In this document: piece by piece, positions 10,228 through 19,003 of the stretch
How positions within the stretch are numbered: the first letter of the stretch is position 1
How the letters are laid out: every line of letters starts with the position of its first letter
NCBI RefSeq assembly: GCF_900100435.1
Contig: NZ_FNEX01000001.1
Span: 496,001 to 560,000, forward strand
Direction: 5' to 3'
From: Pedobacter sp. ok626
GTDB taxonomy: Bacteria > Bacteroidota > Bacteroidia > Sphingobacteriales > Sphingobacteriaceae
Length of the DNA stretch: 64,000 nt
Position numbers and translations under genes: made by a program
The notes under the pieces: generated by a model
Seen by the model: only the letters and a program-made list of their open reading frames with translations
Told to the model about the DNA's origin: nothing
Database searches by the model: none

Positions 10228-12095
10228 ATAGCAAGTCAGCGTTTTTATTATCCGCTTTGTTATGTGTAAATCTTTATTCATACAGTCAGGTGGTTGGTGA
10301 TGAGGATGCAAGTATGTTGAACAAGGCTCAGCAGCGTGACCAAAAAGCAATAGATGAGGCTAGAAATGGCTGGTGGAAAAACTCCATGAAAACTCATGAT
10401 GAGCGCATACAATGGTGGCGTGATGCTCGCTTTGGTATGTTTATACATTGGGGACTGTATTCAGTACCTGCTGGTGAATGGAAAGGAAAGCAGGTAAATG
10501 GGTATTCTGAGCATTTGATGCGTAAAGAGAAAATTACCAGAGCAGCATATCTTGATCTGGCACATGTGTTTAATCCGGTTAAGTTTAATGCGGAGGAATG
10601 GATTTTAACAGCAAAGAATGCCGGAATGCGCTACTTTATCATTACGGCAAAACACCATGATGGTTTTGCGATGTATGATTCAAAAGTCTCTGATTTTAAT
10701 GTCATAAAGCAAACTCCTTTTAAGCGTGATCCTATGGCCGAACTAGCAACAGCCGCTAAGAAGCATGGGATGAAGTTCGGATTTTATTATTCACATGCTT
10801 TTGATTGGGAACATCCTGATGCACCTGGTAACGACTGGGAATACCAGAACCCAGGTGGTGATAAATTAATTGGTGGTGCCAATTGGTTTGACAACCATCC
10901 GGAGTGGTTACCTAAGGCGGTAAAGTATGTTGATGAAAAAGCTATTCCTCAGATAAAAGAATTGATTAATAAGTATCATCCTGATATTATATGGTTCGAT
11001 ACCCCACATAAATTGCCGCTATCTGAAAATATTAGGATCCTTAAAGCGATTAGGGAAACTGATCCTAATATCGTGGTGAATGGTCGTTTGGCCAGAAGCT
11101 CAAGTGGGAATTTTGGCGATTATGTAAATACTGGAGATAGGCCAGCCGAGTTGCTTACGGTTGAAGGTGATTCGGAAGCAATCCCTACTACCAACGAATC
11201 TTATGGTTATTCCAAACATGACAATAGTCATAAATCGGCTAGATTTTTTATTCAGCTTTTAGCTAATTCTGCTTCAAGAGGTGGTAACCTGTTGATGAAT
11301 ATCGGACCTAAAGGGGACGGTACTTTTGATCAGAAAGACAAGCAGATTTTAGATAGTATAGGTGGATGGTTAAAGCCAAATGGCGAGGCCATATATGGTA
11401 CTCAAAAGGGTGTATTACCAATTCCTGCATGGGGAGTAAGCACGCAAAAGGGACAAAATATTTACCTACATGTATTTAACTGGCCTAAAGATGGTAACCT
11501 TGTTGTAGGTGGTTTAAAAAGTGATGTTAAAACTGCTTATTTACTAACAGATAAAAGTAAAAAAGCGTTGGCTGTTAAGCGTTTGGATGCTTCGGATTTA
11601 AATGTCAGCTTACCTGCAAATATATCTCCTAATGCTGATGTGGTGGTCGTATTGGAGGTTAAGGGTAAAATAGAGGCCGATGCAGCAAGAGTGATATCTT
11701 CAAGTATTCCTGCAAACAGGTTCCTGGTATTTGATGCCGAACAACATGGAAAGAAAATGGCTTATGGTGATGGAAAAACCGATCGCTACTTTGTAAATGG
11801 CTGGAAATCGAAAGACAGTTATTTATCATGGGACTTAAAAGCACTAAAGCCTGCTAAATACAAAGTTGTCGTAAAATATATTGCTGATGAAGGCGGTTCA
11901 TCTTATGAAGTTAGAGTTGGCAATTTTTCTAAGCAGGAAGAGGTTGTAGCCTCGCTAAAAGGTGCTGTGATAACCAAAGAAATTGGTGTTGCAGAACTTG
12001 CTGCCGGATTAGTACAGCTTAGTGTTAAGGCAGTAGCGATTAAGGGCACAGAATTGATGAAACTACTTGAAGTTCAACTTCTACCTATAAATTAA
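10215..12095 (+). CDS. GH29 alpha-L-fucosidase with C-terminal accessory domain
   Basis: A 626-residue exported protein. The GH29 barrel spans about residues 60-410 with WWRDARFGMFIHWGLYSVPAGEW, TAKHHDGFAMYDS, and the nucleophile D262 in IIWFDTP. The remaining 200 residues form a beta-rich region with an AEQHG...SKDSYLSWDLK segment resembling carbohydrate-binding modules appended to fucosidases. The usual acid/base neighbourhood is replaced by TTNESYGYSKHD, so the exact acid/base residue is uncertain. GH29 enzymes are retaining alpha-L-fucosidases and complement the inverting GH95 pair. The start lies inside the last codons of the previous gene (13-base overlap), consistent with coupling. Confidence 0.9.
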   Translation: MAQLNSKSAFLLSALLCVNLYSYSQVVGDEDASMLNKAQQRDQKAIDEARNGWWKNSMKTHDERIQWWRDARFGMFIHWGLYSVPAGEWKGKQVNGYSEHLMRKEKITRAAYLDLAHVFNPVKFNAEEWILTAKNAGMRYFIITAKHHDGFAMYDSKVSDFNVIKQTPFKRDPMAELATAAKKHGMKFGFYYSHAFDWEHPDAPGNDWEYQNPGGDKLIGGANWFDNHPEWLPKAVKYVDEKAIPQIKELINKYHPDIIWFDTPHKLPLSENIRILKAIRETDPNIVVNGRLARSSSGNFGDYVNTGDRPAELLTVEGDSEAIPTTNESYGYSKHDNSHKSARFFIQLLANSASRGGNLLMNIGPKGDGTFDQKDKQILDSIGGWLKPNGEAIYGTQKGVLPIPAWGVSTQKGQNIYLHVFNWPKDGNLVVGGLKSDVKTAYLLTDKSKKALAVKRLDASDLNVSLPANISPNADVVVVLEVKGKIEADAARVISSSIPANRFLVFDAEQHGKKMAYGDGKTDRYFVNGWKSKDSYLSWDLKALKPAKYKVVVKYIADEGGSSYEVRVGNFSKQEEVVASLKGAVITKEIGVAELAAGLVQLSVKAVAIKGTELMKLLEVQLLPIN

Positions 12096-12110
12096 TTACA
12101 GAAAAAAATT

Positions 12111-13418
12111 ATGAAATCACTTTCTATAACTATGTGTGCATTGTTGTTGGCATCGGCCTCATCTTTTGCACAAGAGCGCGTTGTGCGTACTCAAACTACT
12201 ACTACTGGTACAACGACTTCAGGAAATCAGCGTAGTACTCCGGACTTTAAACCAGGTGTATATGTCAATGCTACAATTACAACGCCCCGTGGACCGGAAG
12301 TAGATGTAAAAAAAGCTTTTAAACAGGCCGACAAGCAAACGCTTGTGTTACTGAAGGAAATTGAGAAAACGAATGCCGGTGCAAAGACGGATAAGTTTTC
12401 GCCAAGAACATTGGAGAAAGGTGAATTGAAATTGGTTGCTTCACGTGATTGGACCAGTGGCTTTTTTCCTGGAGAACTTTGGTTTTTATATCAATATACT
12501 GGGAAACAAGAATGGCTTAATCAGGCAAAAGCATTTACAGCTTTGATGGAGCCAGAGCAATTTAATGGCAAAACGCATGATATGGGCTTTAAGGTTTATT
12601 GCAGTGTAGGTACTGGTTACCGCATCACCAAAGATAAGCACTATGCTGATGTTATTATCCAATCTGCAAAAACATTAGCTACCCGTTTCAATCCTAAAAC
12701 AGGCGTGATTCGCTCATGGGATCATAGCACTGATAAATGGATAAATCCGGTTATCATAGATAATATGATGAACCTGGAACTACTTTTTGAAGCAACAGCA
12801 CTTACTGGTGATTCTTCTTTCTATAAAATTGCGGTTAGCCATGCAAATACGACCATGAAAAACCATTTCCGTCCTGATTTCAGTTCTTACCACGTGATTG
12901 ATTACGATCCAAATACCGGTGCGGTATTGAAAAAGAATACCCATCAGGGCTATAGTCATGAATCTGCCTGGTCAAGAGGACAAGCATGGGCATTATATGG
13001 ATATACTATGTGCTATCGTTTTACCAAGAATCCTATCTATTTAAAACAGGCAGAAAATATTGCTGCTTTTATCCTTAACCATAAAAATATGCCAGCTGAC
13101 CTGGTTCCTTACTGGGATTTTGATGCACCTAATATTCCTAACGAACCTCGCGATGCTTCGGCGGCGGCAGTTATTGCTTCAGGATTATATGAATTGAGTG
13201 ATTACAGTAAAAATAAAAACCTTTACCTGCAAAAGGCAGATAAAATGTTGAACAGTCTGAGTACTAAATACATTTCTCCAATAGGAGAGAACAAGGGTTT
13301 TATTTTGGTAAGCAGTACGGGTTCAAAACCGTCAGATAGCGAAGTGGATGTGCCTTTATCTTATGCTGATTATTATTACCTTGAGGCTTTGCTAAGGTAT
13401 AAATCATTAAAAAGATAA
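12111..13418 (+). CDS. GH88 unsaturated glucuronyl hydrolase
   Basis: A 435-residue exported protein with signal peptide, a Thr-rich linker at about residues 25-45, then an (alpha/alpha)6 barrel. Two catalytic aspartates of the family are recognisable: D157 in THDMGF and D217 in IIDNMMNLELL, 60 residues apart as in the Bacillus GL1 enzyme (88 and 149). The block SRGQAWALYGYTMCYRFT is also characteristic. GH88 hydrates the double bond of the 4,5-unsaturated uronyl end left by lyases, releasing it from the oligosaccharide. Its presence is the strongest evidence that a lyase in this operon, probably the alginate-lyase-fold protein or a beta-helix protein, acts on a uronic acid polymer. Confidence 0.9.
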   Translation: MKSLSITMCALLLASASSFAQERVVRTQTTTTGTTTSGNQRSTPDFKPGVYVNATITTPRGPEVDVKKAFKQADKQTLVLLKEIEKTNAGAKTDKFSPRTLEKGELKLVASRDWTSGFFPGELWFLYQYTGKQEWLNQAKAFTALMEPEQFNGKTHDMGFKVYCSVGTGYRITKDKHYADVIIQSAKTLATRFNPKTGVIRSWDHSTDKWINPVIIDNMMNLELLFEATALTGDSSFYKIAVSHANTTMKNHFRPDFSSYHVIDYDPNTGAVLKKNTHQGYSHESAWSRGQAWALYGYTMCYRFTKNPIYLKQAENIAAFILNHKNMPADLVPYWDFDAPNIPNEPRDASAAAVIASGLYELSDYSKNKNLYLQKADKMLNSLSTKYISPIGENKGFILVSSTGSKPSDSEVDVPLSYADYYYLEALLRYKSLKR

Positions 13419-13451
13419 GCAATAATAGCATAGGATTGAGCCAATTCCGCT

Positions 13452-13473
13452 GAATATTGATCAATTGATATTC
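13452..13473 (+). repeat. Inverted repeat between GH88 and second GH29
   Basis: GAATAT and ATATTC arms enclose the perfect palindrome ATTGATCAAT. The 96-base gap is the largest inside the first nine genes of the operon, so it could hold an internal promoter, an operator or an mRNA processing site. No T-run follows, so it is not a typical terminator. Confidence 0.35.
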
Positions 13474-13514
13474 TCTAAATTAGGAGTTAGTAAAACCAAA
13501 TTATAGAACGAATC

Positions 13515-14954
13515 ATGTATAAACGAAGAGTACTTTTAATAGTAGCGGCTTTCTTAGTATTAGGCCAGTCTGCGTACAGCCAGAAGGCATTAACAAAGGA
13601 TGAACGAATGGCTTGGTGGCGAGATGCCAAATTCGGTATGTTTATCCATTGGGGAGTGTATGCACAGTTTGCGGGTGTTTATAAAGGACACGAGCAGCTA
13701 AGGGGTGGAGCAGAATGGATTATGAACCGTTCTAAGATTCCTGTTGCTGAATACCAGGAAATGGCCAAAAGCTTTAATCCGGTAAAGTATGATCCGGATG
13801 CATGGGTGAAAATGGCAAAAGAGGCGGGAATGAAATACATTATCATTACTGCAAAACACCATGATGGATTTGCTTTGTTTAATTCTAAAGCAAGCAAATG
13901 GGACATTACAGACGCTACTCCTTATGGTAAAGATTTGTTAACTCCATTGGCCGCTGCTTGTAAAAAATATGGCATTAAGTTGGGCTTTTATTATTCTCAG
14001 GCTCAGGATTGGAACAACCCAGGTGGATCTGCTGCAAGAAAAGAAATGAGAGAAGGTTGGTTGAATCCGGATTCTGCTAAAATTGATGCTTATACATTAG
14101 CGAATAAAGGTCATTGGGATCCGGCTCAGATGACTAAAACTTTTGATCAATACATTGATGAGGTAGCTGTACCACAGGTTAAGGAATTGATGACTAATTA
14201 TGGAGATGTAGCTGTGCTTTGGTGGGATACACCCACAAACATGACGGATGAGGCGGCTTTAAAACTACAAGCAGCACTAAAATCGCAACCACAAATTATC
14301 ACTAATGATCGCTTAAAACGTCCGAATTTCCCGGGTGATACCAAAACTCCTGAGCAAAAAATACCTAGTCAGGCCGAATTGGATGGGATGGATTGGGAAA
14401 CTTGTATGACCATGAATGGTACCTGGGGCTTTAGAACTTCAGATCATAAATGGAAATCTACGGAAACCTTGATCCGTAACCTGGCTGATATTGCTTCAAA
14501 AGGCGGTAACTATTTATTGAATATTGGCCCTAAGCCTGATGGGACATTTCCGCAGGAAAGTGTAGATCGTTTGAAAACTATAGGTGGCTGGATGAAGATC
14601 AATAGCGAAGCTATATACGGCACTAAATCGAGTCCATTGGCACCTTTAAGTTGGGGTCGTTGCACAAGAAAAGAAACGCCAAAAGGCACTACGCTTTATT
14701 TTTCTGTGTTTAACTGGCCTGCGAATGGACAATTGGTTATTCCAGGTGTAAATAATAAAGTTTTGTCGGCAACATTATTGGCTTCAAAAGCTAAGTTGCA
14801 AACAGAAATCAAAGGTGATGGGCTAACCATCAATGTACCAGCGACAGCACCAGACGAAATTGCCAGTGTGATAAAGGTTGAGTTTGAAGGGGCAATAGCT
14901 CATCAGGTAGAGACAAAACCTAAGAAAGAAATGAAAACAGGCGCATTAGATTAA
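13515..14954 (+). CDS. GH29 alpha-L-fucosidase, second copy
   Basis: A 479-residue exported GH29 enzyme without the long C-terminal extension of the other copy. Visible motifs are WWRDAKFGMFIHWGVYAQF, AKHHDGFALFNS, the nucleophile D238 in LWWDTP, and a canonical acid/base neighbourhood WETCMTMNGTWGF with E295. The signal peptide ends at about YSQ. It shares the same fold start as the GH29 at 10215 but the two differ strongly around the active-site loops, which suggests different linkage preferences. It is preceded by a 96-base gap with an inverted repeat and followed after 7 bases by a beta-helix gene. Confidence 0.92.
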   Translation: MYKRRVLLIVAAFLVLGQSAYSQKALTKDERMAWWRDAKFGMFIHWGVYAQFAGVYKGHEQLRGGAEWIMNRSKIPVAEYQEMAKSFNPVKYDPDAWVKMAKEAGMKYIIITAKHHDGFALFNSKASKWDITDATPYGKDLLTPLAAACKKYGIKLGFYYSQAQDWNNPGGSAARKEMREGWLNPDSAKIDAYTLANKGHWDPAQMTKTFDQYIDEVAVPQVKELMTNYGDVAVLWWDTPTNMTDEAALKLQAALKSQPQIITNDRLKRPNFPGDTKTPEQKIPSQAELDGMDWETCMTMNGTWGFRTSDHKWKSTETLIRNLADIASKGGNYLLNIGPKPDGTFPQESVDRLKTIGGWMKINSEAIYGTKSSPLAPLSWGRCTRKETPKGTTLYFSVFNWPANGQLVIPGVNNKVLSATLLASKAKLQTEIKGDGLTINVPATAPDEIASVIKVEFEGAIAHQVETKPKKEMKTGALD

Positions 14955-14961
14955 TAAGATT

Positions 14962-16473
14962 TTGAAAAGAATAATTCTTGTTTTAAACGTATTGCTCTTA
15001 GCAGTAACTGCTCAGGCACAAAAAACGGCCCCTTTATGGGAAGACTTTGTCAAAGCTAAAAAATCAGGGGGTACAGCAGTACTCCCTGATTTTTCATATG
15101 CGGGCTATGGGTTTTCTGAAATACCACTCCCTTCTGTTAGTGATAAAAAGTATTTTAAGGTAGATGATTATGGTGCAAAATCCAATGATGATCAGTTTGA
15201 TGATGTAGCTATTCAAAAGGCCATAGATGCAGCTGAAGCGAATCCTGGCGGTGGTGTAGTATTTTTCTCAGCGGGTAAATACTTAATAGCAGCAGATGAG
15301 GATGCGACTAAGCAAATCAGGATAACTAAAAGTAATATCGTTTTAAAAGGTAGTGGAAGTGGGAAGGGGGGGACAGAAATCTATCAGGCCAATAAGAGAA
15401 TTAATGGCAGACAGTTTTTGTTTAAACCCGAAGAGAATAAAGTTGAAAAGTTAGCAACCATCGTTAAGGATGCCGGACGTGAAACCTTTTCGGTTGTCGT
15501 AAAAGATCCTTCAAAACTTAAAGTTGGTCAGGATGTAGCTGTTCGTCACAAAAGTGAGGAATTTACAAAGCTTTATTTTGCTCCCTTAGACTTAAAACCA
15601 CAATGGACAAGGTTATTTGGTGATAAAGGTGGGATGTTGATTTATGAAATCCATACGATCACTAAAATTGAAGGTGATAAGGTGACTTTTAAAAATCCTA
15701 TTCACATCGATATTAAAATGGTTAAGTCTGCCAATTGGACCATAGAATCTTATAATTCTATTAATCATTGTGGTGTAGAAGATGTTTTATTTACCAGCAA
15801 TTGGAAAAATTATCCTGAAGAGTTTATTCACCATAAAAATGAGATTCATGATTATGCTTATGAAGCTGTAGGTATGGAGTTTGTAAAGAATAGCTGGGTT
15901 CGCAATTGTGAGTTTCATGATTGGAATGAGGGGGTTTTCATACGCTCAGGTTATCAGGTTACTGTAGAGAATACACACTTTAGGGGTAAAAAAGGCCATG
16001 CTTCTGTGCACGCACGTACAGGCTACGGTGTGCTGGTGAAACATTGTACTTTTAATGCTGCGCAACACCATGGTGCTGGAACAGGATATAGTGCGGTGGG
16101 CACAGTTGTTACACAGTGCTCATTAGGTACCGATCAGAACTTTGATATTCATTCTGGACAGCCTTATGCTACGCTTTATGATGATATTGACGGTGGTGTT
16201 TTTTATAATCTAGGAGGCCCTGAACCAGGACATCCGCATCATGGTAGGGAATTGGTACTATGGAATTTTCATCATAAGTCTGATAAGGACCAGCATTATA
16301 ATTTTTGGGACATGAGCAGACGTAGGAATTATACGATTGCAGCACCAATCATTGTTGGCTTTACTTCTAATAAGCCGGTTACGTTTGATAATGCTGGATT
16401 AGTAGAAATGCAGGGGGAAACGGTATTGCCAAAATCACTGTTTGAAGCGCAATTGTCTTTACGTTTAAAATAA
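14962..16473 (+). CDS. Secreted right-handed beta-helix protein, pectate-lyase-like
   Basis: A 503-residue protein. The start is a TTG: no ATG lies nearby and the TTG opens directly into a signal peptide (KRIILVLNVLLLAVTAQAQ). The N-terminal KVDDYGAKSNDDQFDDVAIQKAIDAA is the usual first turn of pectin-lyase-fold enzymes, followed by repeated coils (VLKGSGSGKGGTEIY, VRNCEFHDWNEGVFIRSG). The second half is rich in histidine (AAQHHGAGTGYS, EPGHPHHGRE). It could be a lyase or a hydrolase of uronic acid chains; no characterised family could be assigned by eye. It ends in SLFEAQLSLRLK, a tail shared with the beta-helix protein at 19688-21196. Confidence 0.8.
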   Translation: MKRIILVLNVLLLAVTAQAQKTAPLWEDFVKAKKSGGTAVLPDFSYAGYGFSEIPLPSVSDKKYFKVDDYGAKSNDDQFDDVAIQKAIDAAEANPGGGVVFFSAGKYLIAADEDATKQIRITKSNIVLKGSGSGKGGTEIYQANKRINGRQFLFKPEENKVEKLATIVKDAGRETFSVVVKDPSKLKVGQDVAVRHKSEEFTKLYFAPLDLKPQWTRLFGDKGGMLIYEIHTITKIEGDKVTFKNPIHIDIKMVKSANWTIESYNSINHCGVEDVLFTSNWKNYPEEFIHHKNEIHDYAYEAVGMEFVKNSWVRNCEFHDWNEGVFIRSGYQVTVENTHFRGKKGHASVHARTGYGVLVKHCTFNAAQHHGAGTGYSAVGTVVTQCSLGTDQNFDIHSGQPYATLYDDIDGGVFYNLGGPEPGHPHHGRELVLWNFHHKSDKDQHYNFWDMSRRRNYTIAAPIIVGFTSNKPVTFDNAGLVEMQGETVLPKSLFEAQLSLRLK

Positions 16474-16504
16474 AAAATAACTGTTCTCTTCAAGAGCTGC
16501 ATTA

Positions 16505-16577
16505 CTTCGCTGAAGGAGCGAAGAACGCTAGGCTCTTTCTGAGAAAGTAATTTTTCTCTAAGCTAGGCGACTAGCTT
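16505..16577 (+). other. Structured intergenic segment with three stem-loops
   Basis: Three consecutive hairpins can be drawn: CTTCGCT/AGCGAAG (16505-16523, 5-base loop), CTTTC/GAAAG followed by TAATTTTTCT, and AAGCTAG-GCGA-CTAGCTT (16560-16577, GNRA-type loop). The second is the only one with a U-rich tail. The segment separates the nine-gene block from the esterase gene and may be a partial terminator or an RNA processing or stabilising element. Confidence 0.4.
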
Positions 16578-16625
16578 GGGCGGCTAAAATGGATGCTTAT
16601 ATTAGAGGCTAATAATCAAATAGAA

Positions 16626-18041
16626 ATGAAATATATCGTTAGGCTCATCCTTATTTGGGGGCTATTCTTGCTAGTAGGGAATTCTTTTGGACAATCGAAA
16701 ATACGTATCGCTTGTATTGGGAATAGCATCACTTATGGATCTGGCTTAAAGAATAGGGCTCAGGAGTCGTATCCTGCTCAACTACAGACTTTATTAGGCT
16801 CGGGCTATGAAGTGTTTAATTTTGGTGTGAGTGGGGCTACGATGCTTAAAAAGGGTAATAAACCGTACTGGAATACGCCAGAATATCAGAAGGCATTATT
16901 GAGTAATCCCAATTTGGTATTTATTAAACTGGGAACCAATGATAGTAAAGCGGTGAATAGACCTATGATGGGTGATTTTGAGCAGGATTATCATGATATG
17001 ATCCGGAGTTTTTTGGAATTGCCGAGTCATCCGAAGGTGGTTTTATTGTTACCTGTAAAAGCTTTTTCGGATGAGAAATTTGGTATTTCAGGAAGCTATC
17101 TCAAAGCGAGTATGATTCCTATGATTCAAAAGGTAGCTTATGATGATAAATTAGCGGTACTTGATTTATATAGTTTGTTTGCAGATAAGGAAGAGCTATT
17201 GGCAGATAAAATTCATCCCAATGCGGTTGGTGCTGGGTTTATCGCTTCGCGATTGTATGACTTTATTAAGCTGCAAACTAAAGCTGTTCCGGCTGACAAT
17301 GGCTTAATTGGTCGGGCAGAAAAAAGTAATTTCTATGGATACAATTGCTTCTCATTTGATTTTAAAGGTCATAATGCAAAGATAGTAGCACCAAAAGAAG
17401 TGGCCAAAGGTACGCCATGGATATGGAGAGCTCGGTTTTGGGGGCATGAGCCGCAAACTGATATCGCCCTGTTGGAAAGAGGTTTTTATGTGGTGTATTG
17501 CGATGTAGCTGAGTTGTTTGGTAATACAGAGGCTATTGGAATCTGGAATGATTTTTATAAGCAGTTGCAGAAAATGGGCTTTGCTAAAAAAGCTGTACTG
17601 GAAGGAATGAGTCGCGGTGGGTTGTATGCTTATAATTGGGCTGCTGCCAATCCTACAAAAGTGGCCTGCGTATACGTCGATAATCCGGTTTTGGATTTGA
17701 AGAGCTGGCCAGGTGGTAAGGGGATAGGGCCAGGAAGTAAAAAGGAATGGGATATCTTTTTAAAGGATTATGGTTATGCTACAGAAGAGCAGGCCGCAGG
17801 TTTTGCCGGAAGTCCGATAGATAAAATTAAGGAGATCGTTAAAGGTAAATATCCAATGCTTCATGTTTGTGGCGATATGGATGAGTTGGTTCCTATGTCT
17901 GAGAATACCCTGCCATTTGCAGCGAAAATAAAGCAAGCTGGGGGGGATATTAGAATTATTCATAAGCCCGAAGGAAAGCATCATCCACATAGTTTGCCTA
18001 ATCCACAGCCTATAGTCGACTTTATTCTAAAAGCCAGATAA
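16626..18041 (+). CDS. Bifunctional esterase: SGNH hydrolase fused to alpha/beta hydrolase
   Basis: The start at the ATG 16626 places a signal peptide (MKYIVRLILIWG...FGQ) at the N-terminus; an ATG 33 bases upstream would precede it with a charged stretch and is less likely. Residues up to about 210 form an SGNH/GDSL domain: GNSITYG (nucleophile Ser), GTNDS, and DKIHPN (Asp-His). Residues from about 235 form a separate alpha/beta hydrolase: GMSRGG nucleophile elbow, DMDELVP acid, and KHHPH histidine. Both catalytic sets look complete, so this is probably two esterases in one chain, for example removing different acyl groups from the glycan degraded by the upstream enzymes. The substrate is inferred from context only. 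Confidence 0.85.
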   Translation: MKYIVRLILIWGLFLLVGNSFGQSKIRIACIGNSITYGSGLKNRAQESYPAQLQTLLGSGYEVFNFGVSGATMLKKGNKPYWNTPEYQKALLSNPNLVFIKLGTNDSKAVNRPMMGDFEQDYHDMIRSFLELPSHPKVVLLLPVKAFSDEKFGISGSYLKASMIPMIQKVAYDDKLAVLDLYSLFADKEELLADKIHPNAVGAGFIASRLYDFIKLQTKAVPADNGLIGRAEKSNFYGYNCFSFDFKGHNAKIVAPKEVAKGTPWIWRARFWGHEPQTDIALLERGFYVVYCDVAELFGNTEAIGIWNDFYKQLQKMGFAKKAVLEGMSRGGLYAYNWAAANPTKVACVYVDNPVLDLKSWPGGKGIGPGSKKEWDIFLKDYGYATEEQAAGFAGSPIDKIKEIVKGKYPMLHVCGDMDELVPMSENTLPFAAKIKQAGGDIRIIHKPEGKHHPHSLPNPQPIVDFILKAR

Positions 18042-18075
18042 AATTTTCTCATATTTTGGTGATATTTGACTTTAA

Positions 18076-18102
18076 ATGTGCACATACTATTAAAACATAG
18101 TA
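18076..18102 (+). promoter_or_regulatory. Two adjacent palindromes before the ECF sigma gene
   Basis: ATGTGCACAT (perfect, 18076-18085) is followed by TACTAT-N6-ATAGTA (18085-18102), ending 3 bases before the sigma factor start. They may be operators or leader hairpins. A near-consensus -7 element (GATATTTG) lies about ten bases upstream. Confidence 0.35.
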
Positions 18103-18105
18103 ATC

Positions 18106-18669
18106 ATGGCCACAAAATTAAAGGAAGATACATCACATAATGATCGCCAAGCCTGGCTTACGACATTGTACAAGACTACTTTTCCGCTGGTAGCAAAACA
18201 CATCAGCAGGATGGGTGGTTCATTGGATGAAGCCCAGGACATTTTTCAGGATGCATTGATCATTTATTATGAGAAAACAATACGTGCTGAACTGAGCCTG
18301 AAGCATAGCGATAAAGCTTACCTGTTTGGCATAGCTCGTCACCTGTGGAACAAACGATATAAAGAAACTGGAAAGCAGGTATCGATTGATGAACTCGATG
18401 CTGATTTTGACGAACAGGTTGGCTTGTTCAATTCTGATGATCAGGAGGTCTCTGCATCCCGATTGTTTCAGCTTTTACAAACCTCAGGTCAGAAATGTAT
18501 GCAGTTGCTGAGTGCATTTTATTATGAGAAGCTAAAGATGGAAAATATTGCTGAGCGGTTTGGCTTTTCAGGGCCACGCTCTGCTACGGTTCAGAAATTT
18601 AAATGCCTCGAAAAAGTTAAAGAAACTGTAAAAGAAAAATCAATAAGCTATGAAGACATCCTTGAATGA
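18106..18669 (+). CDS. ECF-type RNA polymerase sigma factor
   Basis: A 187-residue sigma-70 family protein with region 2 at about residues 20-90 (SLDEAQDIFQDALIIYYEK, then KAYLFGIARHLWNKRYKE) and a shorter region 4 (about 125-170, MENIAERFGFSGPRSATVQKFKCLEK). It directs RNA polymerase to a dedicated promoter set. No SusC/SusD or FecR-type anti-sigma gene adjoins it. The gene overlaps by 20 bases with a small reading frame that may be its partner. It lies just downstream of the carbohydrate operon but with its own leader, so a link to that operon is possible and unproven. Confidence 0.85.
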   Translation: MATKLKEDTSHNDRQAWLTTLYKTTFPLVAKHISRMGGSLDEAQDIFQDALIIYYEKTIRAELSLKHSDKAYLFGIARHLWNKRYKETGKQVSIDELDADFDEQVGLFNSDDQEVSASRLFQLLQTSGQKCMQLLSAFYYEKLKMENIAERFGFSGPRSATVQKFKCLEKVKETVKEKSISYEDILE

Positions 18670-18919
18670 GCTGCAGTTAATTGAAGATTTTCTGTTAGGA
18701 GATGCCAATGCAGAAGATAAAGTATTGATGCAGGCTCGTCAGATACTACAGCCTGATCTTCAGGAAAGCGTGTACTGGCAGCAGAAAACGTATCGCTTGA
18801 TTGAAACCTACGGTAGGGAACAGCTTCGCCAAGAAATCAGGCAGGTACATCAAAAACTATTTACCTCGCCTGAAAATTTTTCCTTCAGCGAGCGGATTAA
18901 ACAGTTCTTTAGTAAGTAA
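18650..18919 (+). CDS. Small protein overlapping the ECF sigma gene
   Basis: An 89-residue soluble protein, rich in Gln, Glu and Arg, with no membrane segment and no recognisable zinc finger. Its ATG lies within the sigma gene (20-base overlap), so it is translationally coupled. The start KTSLNELQLIEDFLLGDANAEDKVL resembles the N-terminus of short cytosolic proteins found behind ECF sigma genes in this phylum. A role as a soluble anti-sigma or co-regulator is an inference from position; no family is assigned. Confidence 0.65.
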   Translation: MKTSLNELQLIEDFLLGDANAEDKVLMQARQILQPDLQESVYWQQKTYRLIETYGREQLRQEIRQVHQKLFTSPENFSFSERIKQFFSK

Positions 18920-19003
18920 ACCATTTTAATTTAATGACAAGTTTATAATGTCCAGATCATGGGCAAGGGCAATGCTATGCCCGATTTAATCTAAAAAAAG
19001 AAT

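Noticed and set aside
16505..16577. Rho-independent terminator
   Set aside because: Hairpins are short and the U-rich tail is interrupted; kept only as a structured segment.
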